Assembly: GCA_037367405.1 (NCBI GenBank)
Contig: JAZKJV010010132.1
Coordinates: 868,001 to 932,000 of the forward strand
Direction: 5' to 3'
Origin: Ottelia alismoides
Taxonomy: Eukaryota; Streptophyta; Magnoliopsida; Alismatales; Hydrocharitaceae
Length of the DNA: 64,000 nt
Positions 45,393 to 57,567 of the stretch are shown here, piece by piece. Within the stretch, counting starts at the first letter, position 1. Each line of letters opens with the position of its first letter. Position numbers and translations under genes: made by a program. A model generated the notes under the pieces. That model saw only the letters and a program-made list of their open reading frames with translations, did not search any database and was not told where the DNA came from.

Positions 45393-45816
45393 TTCCACAA
45401 TAAGGACCTTTACTCACATCTCAATAGAAGGTAAACTTAAAGGTATTATTTTATTCACATCTATGGTTGTCTGTATATATTATGCAAGTAGAAGGCATTT
45501 GCTTACTTCATGTAGCTAAGGGTGCCATCATCCAACTCGAGTTCCCTCCCAAAGTACAGTTTATGTATCTGAGTTACCTTTTCACTCATCTGGAAATATT
45601 GATGTCTCATCCTTGCAGATGCCAGATCGCGACCCTCTGTAATTTGGAGACTAAAAGCCTTATCGAAATGGCATCAGGATGGTCTTGCACTGTTGGTTTG
45701 TTTCTTGCTTCAAATTTCTAAACTTAATGCCCGAAGTCATCCTTTTCTGTGTTGCTCAGGGTGTGTTTGTATGGCAACCATACCCATTGCCACCTTTATT
45801 CGACATCTTAAGATAG
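45393..45816 (+). pseudogene. Candidate last three exons of a host gene
   Basis: Three blocks with canonical splice borders: 45393-45430 (after TTTTTTCTGCAG, before GTAAAC), 45619-45695 (after CCTTGCAG, before GTTTGT) and 45760-45816 (after TTGCTCAG, ending in TAG). In the phase leaving one base at the first exon end, all three are open and join to about 57 codons; the end reads GVFVWQPYPLPPLFDILR. A second phase is open across the first two exons. I do not recognise the protein. Introns of 188 and 64 bases are normal for plants. Upstream exons were not found, perhaps removed where Cop-5 ends. This is an inference from splice signals and open phase. Confidence 0.35.
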
Positions 45817-46021
45817 TCCACTCCAACCTTGCTGGCAACTGTTTCTCTTGTCACTTTCTGTTTGAGATGATGAGTTTGAAATTCTTGTTTTGTTGGATTT
45901 TACTTTATTATATCTACTTATGGGTGTGAGACACTAATATTGAAGGTTTTTTTGGAAGCATCTCCTTAAAATTTCATTACATATTATTTCTGCGGTGCAT
46001 GTTGTAAGGTCCTAAGAAAGG
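45817..46021 (+). other. Possible 3' UTR and flank
   Basis: T-rich sequence after the candidate stop codon, up to the Cop-6 LTR. No other feature seen. Confidence 0.3.
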
Positions 46022-46559
46022 CTTTGATGTTTATTTTATGAAAACTGAATGATTGAGCGTTGACTGGGAGGATCGCTGCGGTGGCTGATCTTCTTCCTGC
46101 ATTGTGATTAAGAGCTAATGGGGAGCATTGTTGGATGGTTGATCATCCTCCTGCTTTGTGATTGACCCGAAAGTCGAAAGGAAGGATTGTTGAGGCAGTT
46201 GATCCTCCTTCAACCTTGTGATTGATTGAGAGCGGATAGGAATGATTGTTGAGATGGTTGATCCTCCTCCTGCCTTGTGATGGGGAGGATCACTGATGTG
46301 GTTGATCCTCATCTTGTCTTATGATTGACGAATTTTCTCTACTTTATCATGGGAATTTTAGTTTTAGTATAAGGCCTTAGAGCAACCATATATTGTACTC
46401 CAAGCATATCCACAAGAATACTTGAGAAAGTATGGGTGAGCAAGTGGAGTAGGGTTATTACTAAGCCGCTATAAATCATTTTATTGTGCAGTTGTGTCTG
46501 TTTCAATGTTTTGATCAATGTTTTTATTGTGTCGCTTGATCTGATCAGTTTTCATCGAC
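46022..46559 (+). repeat. Cop-6 5' LTR (~538 bp)
   Basis: Ends at the PBS at 46560 and aligns with the Cop-9 LTR (60851-60425, minus) along its whole length, for example ACCATATATTGTACTCCAA and the CTATAAAT box at 46469. The left border, at about 46022, is set from that alignment. Confidence 0.7.
46067..46330 (+). repeat. Minisatellite inside the Cop-6 LTR
   Basis: Five imperfect units of 44-60 bases built on GATTGTTGAGATGGTTGATCC, CTCCTGCCTTGTGATTGA. Related units occur in the Cop-9 LTR. Confidence 0.8.
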
Positions 46560-46571
46560 TGGTATCAGAGC
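46560..46571 (+). other. Cop-6 primer-binding site
   Basis: TGGTATCAGAGC, followed by CTATGATTTGG, as in Tnt1-like copia elements. Confidence 0.8.
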
Positions 46572-46611
46572 TATGATTTGGAGATCAAGCTTTACATATA
46601 TGGAGTAAAAA

Positions 46612-46966
46612 ATGAAGATGAAGATTGATAAGTGAAATGGATTGAATTTTGCACTCTTGGAGATGTAGATTGAAAACTTCCTGTACCAGAAGGATATGTA
46701 TCACTGATTCCAAGGAGAGAAATAAAAATGTGAGATAGGAACGGAAGATCTTGCACTAAAATGTCCTATGAACTATGAGGTTAAGTTCCATTAATGCCTT
46801 GAATATTACAAAGGTGATGATGGCAATGGATCCTTCAAATACCTATAAAAATATGTTTGAGTAATCATGTGCTTTAAACAAGGATGCCTTATGAAGAAGC
46901 TTTTCAATTTGAAGATGCATAGAACTCTGTGGTGGTCGCATATTTGAACGATTTGAATATTAAGGT
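46612..46966 (+). pseudogene. Cop-6 gag, 5' part
   Basis: Starts at ATG 46612 (MKMKIDK) and reads NGLNFALLEMQIENFLYQKDM, then the ALNITK and LMKKLFNLKM blocks of copia gag. Several stops and frame shifts are present. It is cut after AYLNDLNI by the Cop-7 LTR at 46967. The rest of Cop-6 was not found to the right of Cop-7. Confidence 0.8.
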
Positions 46967-47127
46967 TGTTAGTAATATATTATTACAACTCTTAGTGATT
47001 CATTGTAATCCTGTTAAGGGCAGTTATGTATTTTTTCCAGTATTGAGCTCTCTAGGATTTTGTCCTATATGAGGACCTCTAGACCTCCTGAATAAGACAT
47101 ACAGTTCCATTCTCTCATTGTTTTCCA
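46967..47127 (+). repeat. Cop-7 5' LTR (161 bp)
   Basis: Starts TGTTAGTAATATATTATTAC, ends TTTTCCA, and is followed by TGTGGTATCAGAGC. The 3' copy is at 59286. Confidence 0.85.
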
Positions 47128-47190
47128 TGTGGTATCAGAGCAGCAATCCTAGACCAGTGTTCTGCCCTAACCCTTGATCGCTACCACCAT
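47128..47190 (+). other. Cop-7 PBS and start of leader
   Basis: TGGTATCAGAGC begins at 47130. The leader is broken at 47195 by Cop-8 and resumes at 54618. Confidence 0.8.
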
Positions 47191-47195
47191 CCTCT

Positions 47196-49841
47196 TGAAG
47201 GATATGGTAAGATCCTTAAGCGTGTCGCAGAATTGTGAGGATCGCATCATATGCGATCAGGAGTGACTAGTCGCACTAGTTGCTTCGGATAACAGAATTT
47301 AAACATTTTAATCCAATGAAACCACATGATCCAAGACACTTCTCAGATCGTTTCATCTAAACCACAAACAAGTACTAGGGTTATCTTTTGAAACGTGGTT
47401 GTGTTCGAGTCTCTAAATGAATAGACTTCCTATCTCAAGTCGATCTGACGGAGGAGACGCTTGCGAGTACGTTGATGAGACGCGTGCTCCTCGCAATCCA
47501 TGCTGATGATCGAAGCGACGAATCTCCGGATCTTGTCACATGAGATCCGACGTCTTCACGAGTGAAGCGCCCAAAAGAGATGGAGATCCATGAGCAGGCA
47601 ATAAAGCAGCATAACGACGATGGTGTGGTGATGACTGCTCTCTCAAGGGCTTCATGGTAGATGACCACAATGAGAGAGAACGAGAGTGACAGACATGACG
47701 TGTAGAGAGAGAGAGATGGAGAGAGCATATTGTTTTTATGTCTCTTGTTGTGCCTAGAAGAGCTATGTGCGCCTCTTCTTATATAGTATTTTGGGATCCG
47801 TGGATCTCAATCCATGGACAACAAAAAATCAATGAATGAGATTGATTTGTATTTCTTTCAATAGTCATAATTTTGTTGTAGAAATACAATAATTATTAAT
47901 TCAATTTAAATTAATATATATTGATAAATCAATATAAATTAATTTCAAATCAAATTAATTAATCAATCTTGGAGATAATGAGAAGATTAACCATATCCCC
48001 TAAAAGGGGGACACCCACTCAATCTCAATGGATGTTGGTGGCCGTCCACCTACTCAAGGTGGAATGGGTCAATTATCTCATGAGATCTCGTTATCTCATG
48101 ACATCTCCAAAATTTACAACAACATTTATTGTAAATTATCTTACAAAAATAATTCATGATTATCTTATGAATATTGGATCATGTCATTTGAAAATTGTGA
48201 ATCACATTCACATCTCAAAACAAAATGTAAAATATATTTTCAATTAATCTTCCAATGTGAATCCAATTCACATCAATAATTAATTAATTAATATAAATCA
48301 TAATAGGCCCTCTTTTGTATATTATAAATCACATTTATAATATATATACTTAATATGAATAGTGCTATCCACATTATTCATGTTCATGCTAATTAAATCA
48401 CATTTAATCATCTTGTATCTCTATTCTCATGTGCTCAAATGATATAAATACCATTCATATCATTCACATCTTTGATAATTAAATCACATTTAATTGTCTT
48501 AGATAGTTCTCTATATAATACGAATCAAATTTATATTATTTATGATATTTAAATCACATTTAATTATCAATTTTCTCAATGCTTGGATACATTTATCAAC
48601 AGTGAAATTATCCTTGAACTCTTCAAAGGATAATGCGCTTTCTCCAGGGATACTTGGAGATAAGGATATGGCGATTGTATTGTTTCACATATAATGACTT
48701 GGGTTTTGAGATCACATATCAAATCTAGATCTTGCGGATTTCCCAAAGATGCTTGATTAAATCAAGGCCATAAATCTAATCTTCTCGTTCTATCGGAATC
48801 ACATTCAGATCAAGGTCCAACATTTGGACTAAGATTAGATCACTTCTATATGAGAGGAGTCACTAAATTCCAGACTCGTTTCATCATTCCCTCGGAATGG
48901 AAGTGTCGTGGTTATACAATTGCTTAATCACATCACCCTCAGGTATTCCTAATACCTGTACATCCTGCATATTGGAAGACCAAGAACAAACCCGAAGTTT
49001 TAGATCTATTTAGACTCTCTCATTCAGGGTTTTATCATTAAGTTTCTCATTTGATCATTGGGAGTCGATATAGATCATATGCCTTTTCAAAAGCATATAT
49101 CATTCCTAGTTGTTGATCATATACTTTCAAAAGCATATATCAAACCTACAAATTCAGTCAAGCTTTCAAAGCGTGACGATCTTTCATGGAATTTGATCCC
49201 AATATCTCATGAGGGAGCTCATGTCTTCCGGTTCAGTAAATGAACCCTGTATGATATCTTTGAGAGATTATATTACTCAATATGCCCTTGCATGCACACT
49301 AACGCGCCTATGTATAGACCTTGGTTAGGTCATCAACCTATTGGTCTACCAAATGTACATACTCAACCACATAGTAATACATCTGTCTCTGGTCAGAGGA
49401 TGCGTGCCTATATCGTGACAACATACGATATAGGTCTTTGATTATCTCGATCTCGTTGTCAACTCTTTGACCTAACTTATCTAACAGCTCCGAATCTCTA
49501 TTCCTATGCATAGGACCTACATCAAGATGTCGGTCAGATATCATCCTTCAGAGAAAGGATTGCCATCTCCTTCTTAGGCCAGAGATCCTCTCTTAATAAT
49601 CCTTTGATGGTGCTTGATGAGTCCTCAATCTAACTCATTAGATATTCACCCAAGCACCAGCCTCTATGATTCAACCATTAAATCAACAACTGTATGATCA
49701 TTAAGATGACCATGATACATAACCCTAATTGTACTAAGGGACTTATTATGCAAAGTAATCATTCTTCATTTCAGATCAGGAAATGATATTCACAATAACA
49801 TTTATTGTATAATGGCTCGTTGTAGGCTCGCATGTCCAACA
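47196..49841 (-). repeat. Cop-8 3' LTR (2646 bp)
   Basis: Minus-strand start TGTTGGACATGCGAGCC after the purine tract AGTGGGAGAT; TATA box on the minus strand at 47777-47786. Confidence 0.9.
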
Positions 49842-52607
49842 ATCTCCCACTAGCCCAAAGAGCCATTAATAGGCAATCTTTAAACCCTCACTCATGTGAC
49901 AATCATAGGTTATTTAAAAAAATAGCTAGGTAAGTTGATCAATCACTCTGTTCCCGAGAGACTATGCCAAGTCCTTTTACGGTACTTGCATATCTCCTAG
50001 TAACAGTGCTCGCATCCAGTATGAATGTTGCATCTTATGCAACCAATATTCAATCTTGTCAGTTACATGACACTAAAACTCAATAATTATTATAACAAGT
50101 ACTACTATTATCCTTATCAGAATACCCTTATTCTTGGAGATCTCTGTCTTCTAAGGTATTTGCAGTTAAGACCTTTTAACTCATTATCTATAAAGTCTTA
50201 AGTTCTTGAAGATAAGACTTTAAGATCACTATCTCAGAAAATCTTGTCAACTTTGACGATATTGTTATTACTGCAGATGATTATGATATCATCTACATTT
50301 AGCATGATGAACACAACGACACTCCCACTAAGCTTCATACGGTTCATCAAGATTCTATCTGAAATCATAACCTTTATAATTTCATTAAATGTCATGTGGA
50401 AATTATAGAAGTATAGCCAACTCCTTGACTTTCCTTACTGCTTGGGTCAGGCACATGCTTCTACTACGCTCGCTTCATATATAAACAACAATTACTTAAG
50501 ACTAAGGATCTCTTATGTTGAACTCAAAAGAATTCAATGTAAAAGTATTTAAACACTTATACATGCTTCATTCATTTCATATAATACGAATAGTATGAAG
50601 TTTTATGTATGGATACTTATCTACATACATATTAACTCTTAAAGACTTAGGTTCATGTAGGTACTCACATATTTTGAATACATTATCTCTTATAGAGCCA
50701 CCATTCTGCATGCAGTGAACCATGTCATTCATGATTAAATATCGAGAGCACATATGTTTGCTAGAACATCTTCTTAGATTTTATAAGGATTATTTGGCAA
50801 TTACGATCATCATCGACATGTCACTTCCAAAGTAAAATCGATGAGAGTTCAGGACTATAGAGACATACAAATCCTAGGGTTGTAGTCTTATTGTCTATTA
50901 ATTATCATTCCTCATTCTTATGAGGAAACTTGTACATTGCAACCACATACATTATGTGTCCAACTGCAAGTACAATATCTTGATCATGGATCAAATCCAT
51001 GATATTATACTGGTTATTATTGAGTATAGTTTTGAGTAGGTTTAATAAAAGATTATCTGAAATAAGAAATTTGCAAATGTATATTTTACTTTGATTTAAG
51101 AATTTTTATATCAAAGTTGTCTTGCATTGTCAACACTGAAATTTTATTCCCTTAATCACTTTCAATGTACGAGATATACTTACCATTATATCTCAAGCAA
51201 GATCTGGTATCTCCTTTCTTATCTTTGTCACATTCCAATAATATGAGAACCTGTAACTCGGATAAAAAGAAGCAGGAATACATTCCGCCTTGTAAGTCCA
51301 ACTTTCGTTCCCAATTTAGTCTTTAACACCCAGGTCCACCACCTCTAAGGTGATGTTGACCCGTCATTAAATGAACCAACTATCAACATGAATAGCATTC
51401 GCTATGCTTTAATCCAATATCACCCCAATAATATGAGGACTCGATATTGGGGTCACCACGTATACGACCTTACTCTTTTGAGAAGTAAAGTGCCCAATCC
51501 AGATGCGCTTCTATGCAAGAATTGTCACTTCGGACAAGCCTACATACAATCCCTAGCGACGGAACCCTTCGCTTTATGGGAGACTATGGATGTCACTTAT
51601 GTGATCATCCATATCATGTTCAAATTCTAATTAATTATTATAATCATAATTACATAATTAATTCTTCCATGGGAAACACTATGCTATTCATAATAGAGAG
51701 TTTAATTTTATTTGGATTCCAATTAATCTAATCACACTAATCAATGATCCAATTAATATCCAACAAATATGATTGTTACTTGAGTGGATGGTATTATCTC
51801 AAAAATATGTATTATTTTAAATTTTAATAATTACAAAATACATCATGATCTCTCAAGCATCATCCCTTCCCTACCCGCTGTCATGGCCAGTACCGACGGA
51901 AGTGGGACAAACCTCTCATGGAGCAACCTGTTACCCCAATGCTCCCCGACTAGACACCATATCTGCCTCGGGCTAGAATAATGCTAAATTGATCACTTTG
52001 TACTTGAGATGATAATCATTTTTCAACCGAAGTTATACTATATAGTAATAATGAAAATCATTTTGATTATAAGGAAATTTGCTAAATAAATTCCCAATCC
52101 TATTCAAGCAACTTTGGTTGTTGGAAAGTAGATCATGTAATCAATTTGTGATTTCGATCATATCCATTTAATTATTGGTTAAGGCAATGTCATTTAAGAG
52201 AATAATTGCAAATCATGCAAAATAAGTTTTCAAAGTTTGATAATTTGATTTATAATAGAATACAAGTGATTAGCAAACATTTAGGCATTTCAAAATAATA
52301 ACTAACTCTTTAATTACGTCAAGATTCGCCATCCCGAAACAATGGATATATGTTCATTAAAATGATCATTTCTTGAGCAATTGGATTCCAAATCATGCAA
52401 ACTAAAATCCCACGATTTCCTTATTTAATGAGGGAACATTATCCAATGATAATTTTGTATTTAAACATTTTAAACATGGATGAAAATAATCACAAAATAG
52501 GTTTGCGAGTATGAAGAGATAAAATCTTCACAAAACCTAATGAGCCCAAGTCTTCCTAAGATTATGGATCATATCGAAAACCTTCAAACTAAGGCTCTGA
52601 TACCACT
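49842..52607 (-). pseudogene. Cop-8 internal region with RT relic
   Basis: On the minus strand the PBS and leader come first (52605 to about 51150). An RT piece at about 50400-50250 matches the Cop-2 stretch with LDEPC, KKLSGS and the catalytic motif, here NVDD. The last codons of RNase H are next to the purine tract at 49900-49850. The part 50400-51150 is not assigned. The leader keeps the antisense frame 51784-51981 shared with Cop-2. Confidence 0.75.
52593..52605 (-). other. Cop-8 primer-binding site
   Basis: On the minus strand TGGTATCAGAGCC, two bases after the LTR end. Confidence 0.85.
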
Positions 52608-54612
52608 TGAATGATATGATAATATCCTTAAGCGCATCACGAAAGCGAGAGGATCGCATCGTATGCGATCGGGACTGACTAGTCGTACTAGTTGCTTCGG
52701 GCAACGGAATTTAAAAATTTTAATCTGATGAAACCACATGATTCAAGAACACTTCTCGGATCGTTTCATCTAAATCACAAACAAGTACTAGGATTAACTC
52801 TTGAAGCGTGGTTGCGATCTAGTCTCTAAATGAAAAGATCTCTTGTCTCCAGTCCGATCAGACGGAGGAGACGCTTGCGAGCACGTTGATGAAGCACGTG
52901 CTCCTCGCAATCCATGTTGATGATCCAAGTGGCTAATCTCCTGATCTCGTCACACGAGATCCAACGTCTTCTTCATGAGGAAAGCGCACTGAAGGAGATG
53001 GAGATCCATGAGAAGCAATCCGGCAGCATGACGACGATGCTGCGGTGATGGCGACTCTCTCAAGGGCTCCATGGTGGACGGCCACAATGAGAGAGAAAGA
53101 GAGAGACACACATGACGTGTAGAGAGAGAGATGGAAAGAGCATATTATTTTTGATGTCTCTTGTTGTACCTAAAAGAGCAAGGGGTGCCTCTTCTTATAT
53201 AGTATTTTGGGATCCATGGATCTCCTTCGCATCTTTGATAATTAAATCACATTTAATTATCTTAGATAAATCCCTTATAATATGAATCAAATTCATAATA
53301 TTCATGATAATTAAATTACATTTAATGATCAATTTTCTCAATGCTTGGATACATTTATCAACGGTGAAATTATCCTTAAACTCTTTAAAGGATAATGCAT
53401 TTTCTCCACAGATACTTGGAGAAAAGGACGGGGTGATTGTATTGTTCTACATATAGTGACTTGGATATTGAGATCACATCTCAAATCCAGATCTTGCAGA
53501 CCTCCCAAAGATGCTTGATTAAATCAAGACCGTAAATCTAATATTCTCATTGTATCTGAATCACATTTAGATCAATGTCCGACATTAGACTAAGATTAGA
53601 TCACTTCTCTATGAGAGGAGTCACTAAAATCCAGACCTGTTACATCACTCCCTCGGAATGGAAACATCATGGTTATACAGTCGTTTATGATCATATCACC
53701 CTTAGGTATTCCTTATACCTGCACATTCTGTATACTGGAAGACCAAGAACAAACCCGAAGTTTTATATCTATTTATACTGTCTCCTTCAGGGTTTTATCA
53801 TTAAGTTTCTCATTTGATCATTGGGAGTCAGTATCGATCATATGCTTTCCAAAAGCATATATCACACCTAAGTGTTGACCATGTACTTTCCAAAAGCATA
53901 TATCAAACCTACAAATTCAGTCATGCTTCCAAAGCAAGATGACCGTGCACGAAATTTGATATCAATATCTCATGAGCAATCTAGATCTCATGTCTTCTGG
54001 TTCAGTAAATGAACCCTGTATGATCCCTTTGAGAGATCGTATTACTCAAAATGCCCTTGCATACACACCAACGCACCGGTGTATAGACCTTGGTTAGGTC
54101 ATACACGTATTGGTCTTCCAAATCTACATACTCAGACACATAGTAATACATTTTTCTCCGATTAGAGGATGCGTGCCTATATCGTGACAGTATACGACAT
54201 AGGTCTTTGATTATCTCGATACCGTTAAGTCAACTCTTTGACCTAACTTATCTGACACATCTGAATCTCTATTCTTATGCAGAGGACCTGCATCAAGAGG
54301 TCAGTTAGATATCAGACTTCAGAGAAAGGGTTGCCATCTCCTTCTCAGGCTGGAGATCCTCTCTTAATAATCATTTGACGACGCTTGATAAGTCCTCAAT
54401 CTAACTCATTAGATATTCACACAAGCACCAACCTCTATAATTCAACAATTAAATCAGCAATTGTATGATCATTAAGATGGCCATGGTAAATAACCCTAAT
54501 TATTGTAAGGGACCTATTATGCAAATTAATCATTCTTCATTTCATATCAGAGAATGATATTCACAATAACATTTATTGCATAATGGCTCGTCGTAGGCTC
54601 ATGTGTCTAAAA
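52608..54612 (-). repeat. Cop-8 5' LTR (2005 bp)
   Basis: Matches 47196-49841 except for about 640 bp missing at 53222, equivalent to about 47822-48462 of the other LTR. Minus-strand TATA box at 53193-53202. Confidence 0.9.
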
Positions 54613-54617
54613 CCTCT

Positions 54618-55337
54618 CTTCGACCTTGTGTCCACCCTTCATGGCCCCGCACAAGGACTTCTAGCTTCTCCATCTCCTCTAACGGAGCCCTGCTAGGTCT
54701 GCTGCTCCCTAGGGATGCTAGGTTTGCTGCTCCCTCTTGATCCCAGAGAGGCATCGTGCCTCCAAGGACCACCTGCGACCCCTTCTACATCGCCGCCTGC
54801 CCATAGAGGGCTTCTGCCAAGAGAACCCATCGGCCGCCTCACCCATCGCCTGGAACACCCATTGTCAGGATCTCGCATACATCTCCATCACAACCAAGAG
54901 CTCCCCCGATATCATTGTAGGGCTTGGAACACCCATCTCCACCAGTCTTCGTGGCCCCTTTTGCTAGGTCTACTACTCTATAGCCGCTAGGAGCACCCAT
55001 TGCAAGGATCTCACATCCATCTCCATCGCATCCAAGAGCTCCCCTGGCACCTTCTTAGGGCGTAGCCCTCCCTCCCTTATCGTTGCATCTGATTCCTAAG
55101 GGCATTGCATCCCTCCATGGACATTACATGCCCTAGTATGCCCTAGTACCGCCGAGGAACTACTCTCCGCTCTTCTTGCATCACCACCCAACAGTCAAAG
55201 TATCCCGATGATGACCTAATAAGTCATCTTGATGCTAGAATAAGACAATGTATTTCTTGTTAGATCACTTGTTCTTTACCTAAGCGATCACCATGGTATC
55301 TATAGAGCATTAGCCCTTGTACCAATCGTCTTCTATG
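54618..55337 (+). other. Cop-7 leader, continued
   Basis: GC-richer sequence with several copies of GCTGCTCCCT and ATCGCC-type words, ahead of gag. The frames 54715-54990 and others show no domain. Confidence 0.6.
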
Positions 55338-56110
55338 ATGGTACAAGGTACTTCCATCAAACTAAAGGGCTTTGAAAACTATGTACTTTGGTCTCTCTCA
55401 TTCAAGGTGTTTATTGGTGGTTAGCAAAAGAATTATGTGCTTACTACGGATCCTCTCAAGGAAACGAACAAAGACTATGATACATGGTATGTGGACAACT
55501 TCCATGTCATTACTTGGATGACCAACAACGTCGATCCAAACATAGCCTCGAATCTTTTCTAGAAAGAAACGGTAAAGGTGATGTGGGAGAACTCGGAGCA
55601 TACTTACTCACAAAGACAATCAAGTCCAGGCTCTCCGATATCTATACCCGGATCTGGTCTGCTAATCAGGGAGACACTTCCCTAGTTGAGCATTATCAGC
55701 TTCTCACTATCCTGTTCGAGGAGATGTTCATTTTTTAGCTTGCTTGTTGTAACAAGCAGATAGGCGAACAAGCGATGACAAGTGTATCGATTTTTATCAG
55801 GATTGAATCTATGATACAAGTCTGTGAACGACCAATTTATAACAGCTGATGTGCTACCTACACCTGAGACCATCTTTAGTCGCCTACAGGAACTTGATTC
55901 TCCAACTGAGCATCGTACTGCTACTCCATCTGCAGAGACTACAACCCATTATGCTCGTGGAAGGCCCAACAACCCAGGAGGACGCGTACGTGATTTTGGT
56001 CGTGGTAGAGGTCATGAGTTTGGATGTGGACGTGGCTGTGATCTTATTGCTCGATACCTAGACTGCATACATTATGGATGCTGGAACCACCCTTCCGAGC
56101 ATTGATGGGC
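55338..56110 (+). pseudogene. Cop-7 gag
   Basis: Starts at ATG 55338 with the copia gag opening (IKLKGFENYVLWSLSF). The middle part is in another frame from 55484 (the AYLLTKTIKSRLSDIY region). An Arg/Gly-rich segment (55950-56040) is followed by a zinc knuckle with CIHYGCWNH. Multiple stops and frame shifts. It belongs to the same family as Cop-1. Confidence 0.8.
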
Positions 56111-57567
56111 AAAGTTTGGCATGCTACCCAATGCATACAACGCCCTCGAGACACTTTCATACGGAAGCCCATATGATGCTACGGATCAACCTTCTGGGGA
56201 CAATCAAACACCATTTACTGCTTCTAAATATGCTCGTTTGAGACAACTTCTGCAGAACTCCTCGATCAATGATAACAATGCCACTGCTCCTACTTCTAGC
56301 TTGGCTACTACCTCAGGTACCATTTCCAACTCTTCTTCCGCATCCAGCCTTACATGGATTATTAACTATGGCGCTTCGATTCATCTGACAAGAGAAGGTA
56401 GCCTTCTCATCTCCTCACAACCGTCTTCCTCTGTAAGAGTGTTAGAGTTGCCAATGGGGCACATTCTCCTATCATTGTTGTTGTCACTTTGGATTTTCCC
56501 TCTAAACTCTGACTAACTGGTGTTAATTGTGCTCCTACATGTCCCTTAGTCTTTTATCAGTACAAAAGCTATGCACTGAACTTAACTATAGAGTTATTTT
56601 GATGAGTTTTGGCACCTTTACCTCGGTCATCCATCTGCAAAAGACATCTCCTTAATGTTCCCCAAACTCCCTACGCTCAAGCCTTTTGAGTGCGAGGCGT
56701 GTTAGTTCATGAAACATCATCGAGCGTCTTTCCCTGCTCATACTGAACCTCATCGCGAAGTCTCATTTGCATTAGTCCATTGTGATATTTGAGGACCCTG
56801 TCTGGTCCATACTTTGGATGGACATAAGTATTTTGTTGTTTATGTTGATGATTACAGTTGATCATCTCGGGTCTATATTTTAAAAGAACGTTTGGAGATT
56901 AATAATATTATTAAGAAGTTCTTATATTATGTCAAGAATATCTTCTCATCAGGTGTTCAAAATTTTCATTCTGATAATGCATTGGAATTTACCCAACATG
57001 ATCTAACGAACTTCTTTGCATTCCAGGGAACCATTTATCAAACATCTTGTCCCTACACTTTCTAGCAGAATGGGGTAGCAGAAAGAAACCTAAACTTCTA
57101 CTAAATATTGTCTGCTCCTTACTCACCCGGATTAACGTTCCTAAAACCTATTGGAATGATGTTGTTCTTACCGATGTCCATCTTATCAACAAAGTTTCTT
57201 CTCCGACCCTAAATGGATCAACCCCATTCTCCCTGCTTCACCCAACCTAGTCTTATTTTCCCCACCCTTGCGAATCTTTAGATGTATAGACTTTGTTCAT
57301 AATTTTTATATTGCAGACAAACTTTCTCCTCGTGCAATCAAATGTGTTTTCCTTGATCATTCTTGTATGAAAAAAGGTTACATGTGTTATGATCCAATTG
57401 GACATCGTTATTATATCTTTACATGTGTAACCTTTTTTGAGGAAACAAGCTTCTTCACTCAATATGTTACAGATATTCCTCTGGATCTCCCACCTCCACC
57501 CATTGTCTATAAGCGTAGGAAAATATCCCCACCTTTAGAAGTTCCTTTACATGTTTCTTTGTTCTAG
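56111..57567 (+). pseudogene. Cop-7 protease and integrase
   Basis: The protease motif is altered from DSGAS to NYGAS (about 56360-56375), so the catalytic Asp is lost. Pre-integrase pieces lie at 56570-56760 (FECEACxF as in Cop-1, with a stop). The integrase core follows: YVDDYS at about 56840, SDNALEF at 56975 and QNGVAER at 57065. The C-terminal part (LSPRAIKCVFLDHS) is in the frame 57268-57567. Stops and shifts are frequent. Confidence 0.8.

Larger units (their letters stand above)
47191..54617 (-). mobile_element. Cop-8: Cop-2-related LTR element, minus strand
   Basis: LTRs at 54612-52608 (5') and 49841-47196 (3') flank 2.8 kb of internal DNA. The perfect 5-bp duplication CCTCT is at 47191-47195 and 54613-54617. 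The PBS is at 52605-52593. The internal region keeps the long leader (to about 51150) and a piece of RT, but gag, protease, integrase and most of RT and RNase H are gone. It inserted in the Cop-7 leader. Confidence 0.9.

Noticed and set aside
46067..46330. Possible CRISPR-like array
   Set aside because: Units are imperfect, without constant repeats and unique spacers, and sit inside a plant LTR.
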